NCBI GenBank assembly: GCA_007131465.1
Contig: SLQN01000154.1
Coordinates: 1 to 10,805, forward strand
From: Paracoccaceae bacterium
Lineage (GTDB): Bacteria > Pseudomonadota > Alphaproteobacteria > Rhodobacterales > Rhodobacteraceae
Length of the DNA: 10,805 bases
Direction of reading: 5' to 3'
This document shows positions 7,026 through 10,805 of the stretch, one piece after another. The position numbers and the translations under genes are program-made. Under the pieces are notes generated by a model. That model saw only the letters and a program-made list of their open reading frames with translations. It ran no database searches and had not been told where the DNA came from. Positions within the stretch are counted from its first letter, which is position 1; each line of letters starts with the position of its first letter.

Positions 7026-8213
7026 ATGCTGCTGAAGAACGCCAGTATCGCCACGATGGACGGCTCTGCCCCGTATGGGTTGATCCGGGACGGTGCGGTG
7101 GTCTTGCAGGGTGGGCAAATCGGCTGGGCCGGGCCGCTGGAGACCTTGCCGCAGGACTTGCAGGACGGTGAGAGCCTTGATCTGGGCGGCAGGCTGGTCA
7201 CACCGGGGTTGATCGATTGCCATACCCATGTCGTCCATGGCGGCAACCGCGCGCGGGAATTCGAGATGCGGCTGCAAGGGGCAAGCTACGCGGAGATCGC
7301 GCGCGCCGGGGGCGGCATCGTCTCGACCGTGGCCCAGACCCGCGCTGCGACAGAAGACGCTCTGATTTCAACCGCCCTGCCCCGCGTCGATGCGCTGATC
7401 GCGGAGGGCGTGACCACGCTGGAAATCAAATCCGGCTACGGGCTGGATATCGAGACCGAATTGCGGATGCTGCGCGCCGCCCGCGCGATTGCCCGCCTGC
7501 GCCCGATCCATGTGCAGACCAGCTATCTTGGCGCGCATGCCGTGCCAGCGGGCATGGACGCGGACAGCTACATCGCGGATATCTGCCTGCCCGCGCTGCG
7601 CGCCGCCCACGCCGAAGGTCTGGTCGATGCGGTGGACGGGTTCTGCGAAGGCATCGCCTTCTCGCCTGCCCAGATCCGGCGCGTGTTCGCGCAGGCGCGG
7701 TCGCTGGGCCTGCCGGTCAAACTGCATGCCGAACAACTCTCGAACCTTGGCGGCGCACGGCTTGCAGCTGAATTCGGGGCGCTGTCGGCAGATCATCTGG
7801 AATATGCAGGTGACGACGATGCGGCTGCGATGGCGGCGGCAGGCACAGTCGCCGTCATCCTGCCCGGCGCATTCTATACGCTGCGCGAAACCCAGGCCCC
7901 GCCGATAGATGCCTTTCGCCGCCACGGCGTGCCGATGGCACTGGCGACTGACTGCAACCCCGGATCATCGCCCATGACCTCGCTCCTGCTGGCCATGAAC
8001 ATGGGCGCGACCCTGTTTCGCATGACGCCAGAGGAATGTCTGGCCGGGATTACCCGCAATGCCGCGCGGGCCCTGGGACTGCGGGATCGGGGCATCATCA
8101 TGGCAGGCGCGCGCGCGGATCTGGCCATCTGGGATGTCGAACACCCCTCTGAGCTGGCCTATCGCATCGGGTTCAATCCGCTGTGGAAGCGGGTCTTTGG
8201 AGGCAAGCTGTGA
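7026..8213 (+). CDS. hutI: Imidazolonepropionase
   Basis: Amidohydrolase-superfamily enzyme that opens the ring of 4-imidazolone-5-propionate to give N-formimidoyl-L-glutamate, the third step of histidine degradation in the cytoplasm. It is 395 residues long; the family is about 400. Motifs: metal-binding [10 protein letters not shown] (64-73; His66 and His68), [20 protein letters not shown] (78-97), EIKSGYGLD (133-141), [10 protein letters not shown] (165-174), KLHAEQ (232-237; His234), ADHLEY (255-260; His257) and [10 protein letters not shown] (307-316; metal ligand Asp309). The C terminus [13 protein letters not shown] is typical. All expected metal and substrate residues are present. It is the first gene of the plus-strand hut unit and overlaps the GTG start of hutH by 4 bases. 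Confidence 0.98.
   Translation: MLLKNASIATMDGSAPYGLIRDGAVVLQGGQIGWAGPLETLPQDLQDGESLDLGGRLVTPGLIDCHTHVVHGGNRAREFEMRLQGASYAEIARAGGGIVSTVAQTRAATEDALISTALPRVDALIAEGVTTLEIKSGYGLDIETELRMLRAARAIARLRPIHVQTSYLGAHAVPAGMDADSYIADICLPALRAAHAEGLVDAVDGFCEGIAFSPAQIRRVFAQARSLGLPVKLHAEQLSNLGGARLAAEFGALSADHLEYAGDDDAAAMAAAGTVAVILPGAFYTLRETQAPPIDAFRRHGVPMALATDCNPGSSPMTSLLLAMNMGATLFRMTPEECLAGITRNAARALGLRDRGIIMAGARADLAIWDVEHPSELAYRIGFNPLWKRVFGGKL
8199..8203 (+). promoter_or_regulatory. Ribosome binding site deciding the GTG start of hutH
   Basis: GGAGG inside the last codons of hutI lies 6 bases before GTG 8210. It favours that start over the upstream in-frame GTG at 8183, which would overlap hutI by 31 bases and add residues not found in the family. 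Confidence 0.65.
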
Positions 8214-9751
8214 GTGTGATCCTGACCCCCGGCTCTGCGACACTGGCGCAGCTTGAAACGATCTGGCGCACAGGCGAGGCCGCGCGCCTGACCGATACTG
8301 CCCGCCCTGCGATCAATGCCGCCGCCAAAATGGTGGCGCAGGCGGCAACAGGGGACGTGGCGGTGTATGGCGTGAACACGGGGTTCGGCAAACTCGCGTC
8401 GGTGCGGATTGCGCCGCAAGACACGGAGCAGTTGCAGCGCAACCTGATCCTGTCGCATTGCTGCGGCGTGGGCGAGGCGCTGGATGTTCCGACCACCCGG
8501 CTGATGATGGTGCTGAAGCTACTGTCGGTCGGGCGCGGCGCGTCTGGCTTACGCTGGGAAACGGTTGCTCTGCTGCAAGACATGCTGGTGCAAGACGTCA
8601 CGCCGGTCATTCCTGCGCAGGGGTCGGTCGGGGCCTCGGGCGATCTGGCCCCGCTGGCGCATATGGCCGCCACGCTGATCGGCGCGGGTGAGGCATATCA
8701 TGCAGGCGAACGCCTGCCGTCGGACGTTGCGCTGGCCCGCGCCGGCCTGTCGCCGGTGACCCTTGGCCCAAAAGAGGGGCTGGGCCTGATCAACGGCACG
8801 CAGTTTTCCACCGCCTGCGCACTGGCGGCCTATTTCGACGCCCTGCGCAATGCCGAAACCGCCATCGTCGTGTCCTGCCTGAGCACTGATGCAATCATGG
8901 GCTCGACCGCGCCGCTGGAACCGGCCCTGCATGATTTGCGGGGGCACAAGGGCCAGATCGATGTGGCCCGCGCGATGCGCGCGATCATGGCGGGCTCGGA
9001 TATCCGCGAAAGCCACCGCGACGCTGACGCCCGCGTGCAAGACCCCTATTGCATCCGCTGCCAGCCACAAGTGACCGGCGCGGCGCTGGATTTGCTGCGC
9101 TTTGCCGGTCGCACGCTGGAAATCGAGGCCAATGCCGTTTCCGACAACCCACTGGTGCTGGTCGCGGAAGGCAAGATCGTCTCGGGCGGGAATTTCCACG
9201 CTGAACCGGTGGCTTTTGCGGCTGACCAGATCGCGCTGGCGCTGTCCGAGATCGGCGCGATCGCGCAGCGACGCGTGGCGCTGATGGTGGACCCGACGCT
9301 CAGCCATGACCTGCCGCCGTTCCTGACGCCGGAACCGGGGTTGAATTCCGGGCTGATGATCGCCGAGGTGACATCTGCCGCGCTGATGAGCGAGAACAAG
9401 CATCTGGCCAATCCCTGTTCGACCGATTCAACCCCGACTTCGGCCAATCAGGAAGACCATGTTTCGATGGCCGCGCATGGGGCACGGCGGCTGGTGCGGA
9501 TGAATGCCAATCTGAGCGTGATCCTTGGCGTTGAACTCCTGTGCGCTGCGCAAGGGGTGGAATTCCGCGCGCCGCTGGCGACGTCTCCAGCGCTGTTGCA
9601 GGTGATGCGGGTCACGCGCGATACGGTCCCGGCACTGGCCGGAGATCGCTACATGGCCAATGACCTGACCCGCGCGGCGGCGCTGGTTACAGGCGGGCAG
9701 GTCGCGGCGGCCTGCAATGTGGCGGGGTTGCTGGACGGGGCGACCACATGA
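8210..9751 (+). CDS. hutH: Histidine ammonia-lyase (histidase)
   Basis: Removes ammonia from L-histidine to give trans-urocanate, the first and committing step; urocanate is also the usual inducer of HutC-controlled genes. From GTG 8210 it has 513 residues, matching the family (about 510). The Ala142-Ser143-Gly144 triad, in [16 protein letters not shown], forms the MIO electrophile autocatalytically and has exactly the numbering of Pseudomonas histidase. Other motifs are [13 protein letters not shown] (substrate loop tyrosine and NTGFG), [46 protein letters not shown] and [20 protein letters not shown]. The start codon GTG shares GTGA with the hutI stop and the stop codon shares ATGA with the hutG start, so translation is probably coupled. 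No damage is seen. Confidence 0.98.
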   Translation: MSVILTPGSATLAQLETIWRTGEAARLTDTARPAINAAAKMVAQAATGDVAVYGVNTGFGKLASVRIAPQDTEQLQRNLILSHCCGVGEALDVPTTRLMMVLKLLSVGRGASGLRWETVALLQDMLVQDVTPVIPAQGSVGASGDLAPLAHMAATLIGAGEAYHAGERLPSDVALARAGLSPVTLGPKEGLGLINGTQFSTACALAAYFDALRNAETAIVVSCLSTDAIMGSTAPLEPALHDLRGHKGQIDVARAMRAIMAGSDIRESHRDADARVQDPYCIRCQPQVTGAALDLLRFAGRTLEIEANAVSDNPLVLVAEGKIVSGGNFHAEPVAFAADQIALALSEIGAIAQRRVALMVDPTLSHDLPPFLTPEPGLNSGLMIAEVTSAALMSENKHLANPCSTDSTPTSANQEDHVSMAAHGARRLVRMNANLSVILGVELLCAAQGVEFRAPLATSPALLQVMRVTRDTVPALAGDRYMANDLTRAAALVTGGQVAAACNVAGLLDGATT

Positions 9752-10548
9752 CGCCGGTCGAGGTCATCCGCGGCGATGGCCCTGTCGTGCTTGGCATGCC
9801 GCATACCGGAACCTGGTTGCCTGATCACATTCTGGCGCGTCTGACGCCTGTGGGCCTGCGCCTTGCAGATACCGACTGGCACATCGCGCGGCTGTATGAC
9901 GGGCTGTTGCCCGGTGCGACAATCGTGCGCGCAACCTTCCACCGCTACCTGATCGACGCCAATCGCGACCCGTCGGGGGCGAGCCTCTATCCGGGTCAGA
10001 ACACCACCGGCCTGGTGCCGCTGACAGATTTCGACGGACAGCCGCTCTGGACCACCCCGCCCGATGCCGATGAAATCGCTGCACGGCGCGCGGAATATCA
10101 TGCCCCCTACCACACAGCACTTGCCACCGAACTGGCGCGCGTCCACGCGCGCCACGGGGTTGCGATCCTGTATGACTGCCATTCCATCCGCAGCCAGATC
10201 CCGTTTCTGTTCGAGGGCCGCTTGCCTGATTTCAACATCGGAACGAATGACGGCACAACTTGCGCGCCGCAGATCGAGACCGTCGTTGCGGTAATCTGCG
10301 CGAAGTTTGAGGGCTATAGCTCTGTTTTGAATGGCCGCTTCAAGGGCGGCTGGACCACGCGGCACTATGGCCAGCCCTCGCACGGGATCCACGCCATCCA
10401 GATGGAGCTTGCACAAGTTACACATCTGGTCAGTGAAGCCCCACCGTTCGCCTATGACGTGGCCAAGGCCCGCCGATTGCGCCCGCATCTGGGCGAAATA
10501 CTCGAAACACTCGCTGCCCGCGCCCCAACCCTGAGAGGCCCGTCATGA
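9748..10548 (+). CDS. hutG: N-formylglutamate deformylase
   Basis: Hydrolyses N-formyl-L-glutamate, the HutF product, to glutamate and formate, the last step of the pathway. The 266 residues belong to the N-formylglutamate amidohydrolase family, not the arginase-like HutG that acts directly on formimidoylglutamate. Presence of hutF agrees with this. Visible motifs: MPHTG (17-21), DTDWH (41-45), [20 protein letters not shown] (66-85), the probable metal site YDCHSI (142-147), [15 protein letters not shown] (155-169), [16 protein letters not shown] (195-210) and [10 protein letters not shown] (214-223). The length is usual. The start ATG overlaps the hutH stop (ATGA) and the stop overlaps the hutU start in the same way; its ribosome site is weak, suggesting coupling to hutH. 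Confidence 0.95.
   Translation: MTPVEVIRGDGPVVLGMPHTGTWLPDHILARLTPVGLRLADTDWHIARLYDGLLPGATIVRATFHRYLIDANRDPSGASLYPGQNTTGLVPLTDFDGQPLWTTPPDADEIAARRAEYHAPYHTALATELARVHARHGVAILYDCHSIRSQIPFLFEGRLPDFNIGTNDGTTCAPQIETVVAVICAKFEGYSSVLNGRFKGGWTTRHYGQPSHGIHAIQMELAQVTHLVSEAPPFAYDVAKARRLRPHLGEILETLAARAPTLRGPS
10533..10538 (+). promoter_or_regulatory. Ribosome binding site of hutU
   Basis: GAGAGG in the last codons of hutG lies 6 bases before the ATG at 10545, supporting that start in addition to the ATGA overlap. Confidence 0.5.
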
Positions 10549-10805
10549 CCAACCCCCGCCATAACCTGCGCGACATCTACCCCCCCACTGGCCCCGAGAT
10601 CACGGCCAAAAGCTGGCAGACCGAGGCCGCGATGCGGATGCTGATGAACAACCTGCACCCCGATGTGGCCGAAAACCCGCATGAACTGGTGGTCTATGGC
10701 GGCATCGGCCGCGCCGCGCGCACCTGGCAGGATTTTGACCGCATCGTCGCGGGGCTGAAAGACCTTGAGGCCGATGAAACGCTGATCGTGCAATCGGGCA
10801 AGCCC
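10545..10805 (+). CDS. hutU: Urocanate hydratase (urocanase), N-terminal part, cut by window end
   Basis: Adds water to urocanate to give 4-imidazolone-5-propionate, the second step, using tightly bound NAD+ as electrophile. Only 87 codons of about 555 are in the window, all open. They read as a normal urocanase N terminus: [20 protein letters not shown] (1-20), [20 protein letters not shown] (22-41), [18 protein letters not shown] (44-61) and [15 protein letters not shown] (73-87). The glycine-rich YGGIGRAA and the QSGKP motif are family hallmarks. The start shares ATGA with the hutG stop. It is the last gene of the plus-strand unit visible here and supplies the step between HutH and HutI. 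Confidence 0.95.
   Translation, partial: MTNPRHNLRDIYPPTGPEITAKSWQTEAAMRMLMNNLHPDVAENPHELVVYGGIGRAARTWQDFDRIVAGLKDLEADETLIVQSGKP

Noticed and set aside
8183..8209. Upstream GTG start for hutH
   Set aside because: It would overlap hutI by 31 bases and lacks a ribosome site; GTG 8210 has GGAGG at the right distance and gives the exact family numbering of the MIO triad.
8549..9403. Long open frame on the minus strand (284 codons)
   Set aside because: Antisense shadow of hutH, with low-complexity Arg/Gln/His-rich translation and no ribosome site.
9649..10488. Long open frame on the minus strand (279 codons)
   Set aside because: Antisense shadow of hutG and the end of hutH; no family resemblance.
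1..10805. A previously undescribed defence, mobile or biosynthetic system
   Set aside because: Every intact gene belongs to known glycerol or histidine catabolism; no transposase, integrase, repeat array, toxin-antitoxin pair or unfamiliar multigene cassette is visible.

Overview
The window looks like the chromosome of an alphaproteobacterium, most likely a Rhodobacteraceae/Paracoccaceae relative. The G+C content is high, codons end mostly in G or C, and both gene neighbourhoods (glpD-glpS-glpT...glpK, and hutF-hutC divergent from hutI-hutH-hutG-hutU) are arranged as I know them from that group. This placement is by gene order and protein resemblance recalled from memory, not from a search.

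Left part (1-4544, plus strand): a glycerol catabolism locus. It opens inside glpD (FAD-dependent glycerol-3-phosphate dehydrogenase, only the first few codons missing) and closes with an intact glpK (glycerol kinase). In related bacteria the genes between these two encode a complete glycerol ABC importer (ATPases GlpS and GlpT, permeases GlpP and GlpQ, a small membrane protein, and binding protein GlpV). Here that importer is a ruin. glpS carries a one-base frameshift near its 3' end and has lost the Walker B aspartate. glpT keeps only about its first 42 codons and then runs into unrecognisable sequence. No permease or binding-protein gene is present before glpK. The two enzymes are therefore kept while the dedicated uptake system has decayed, so glycerol would have to enter by another route.

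Middle (4545-4891): a 347-base stretch between the convergent glpK and hutC. It holds no intact gene, but shows two coding-like stretches in different plus-strand frames, possibly a further gene relic, which I cannot identify. A stem-loop lies at the hutC end.

Right part (4892-10805): the histidine utilisation (hut) locus. On the minus strand, hutF (formimidoylglutamate deiminase) is followed by hutC (GntR/UTRA repressor), with a 4-base overlap and a TTG start. On the plus strand, hutI (imidazolonepropionase), hutH (histidine ammonia-lyase), hutG (N-formylglutamate deformylase) and the start of hutU (urocanase, cut by the window end) follow one another with 4-base overlaps at every junction. 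The 71-base divergent intergenic region carries palindromes that fit a HutC operator over a promoter. The enzymes make up the five-step route: histidine -> urocanate (HutH) -> imidazolonepropionate (HutU) -> formimidoylglutamate (HutI) -> N-formylglutamate + ammonia (HutF) -> glutamate + formate (HutG).

I see no tRNA, rRNA, CRISPR array, insertion sequence or evidence of a novel defence or biosynthetic system. The points most worth a second look are the collapsed glycerol transporter and the unidentified remnant between glpK and hutC.
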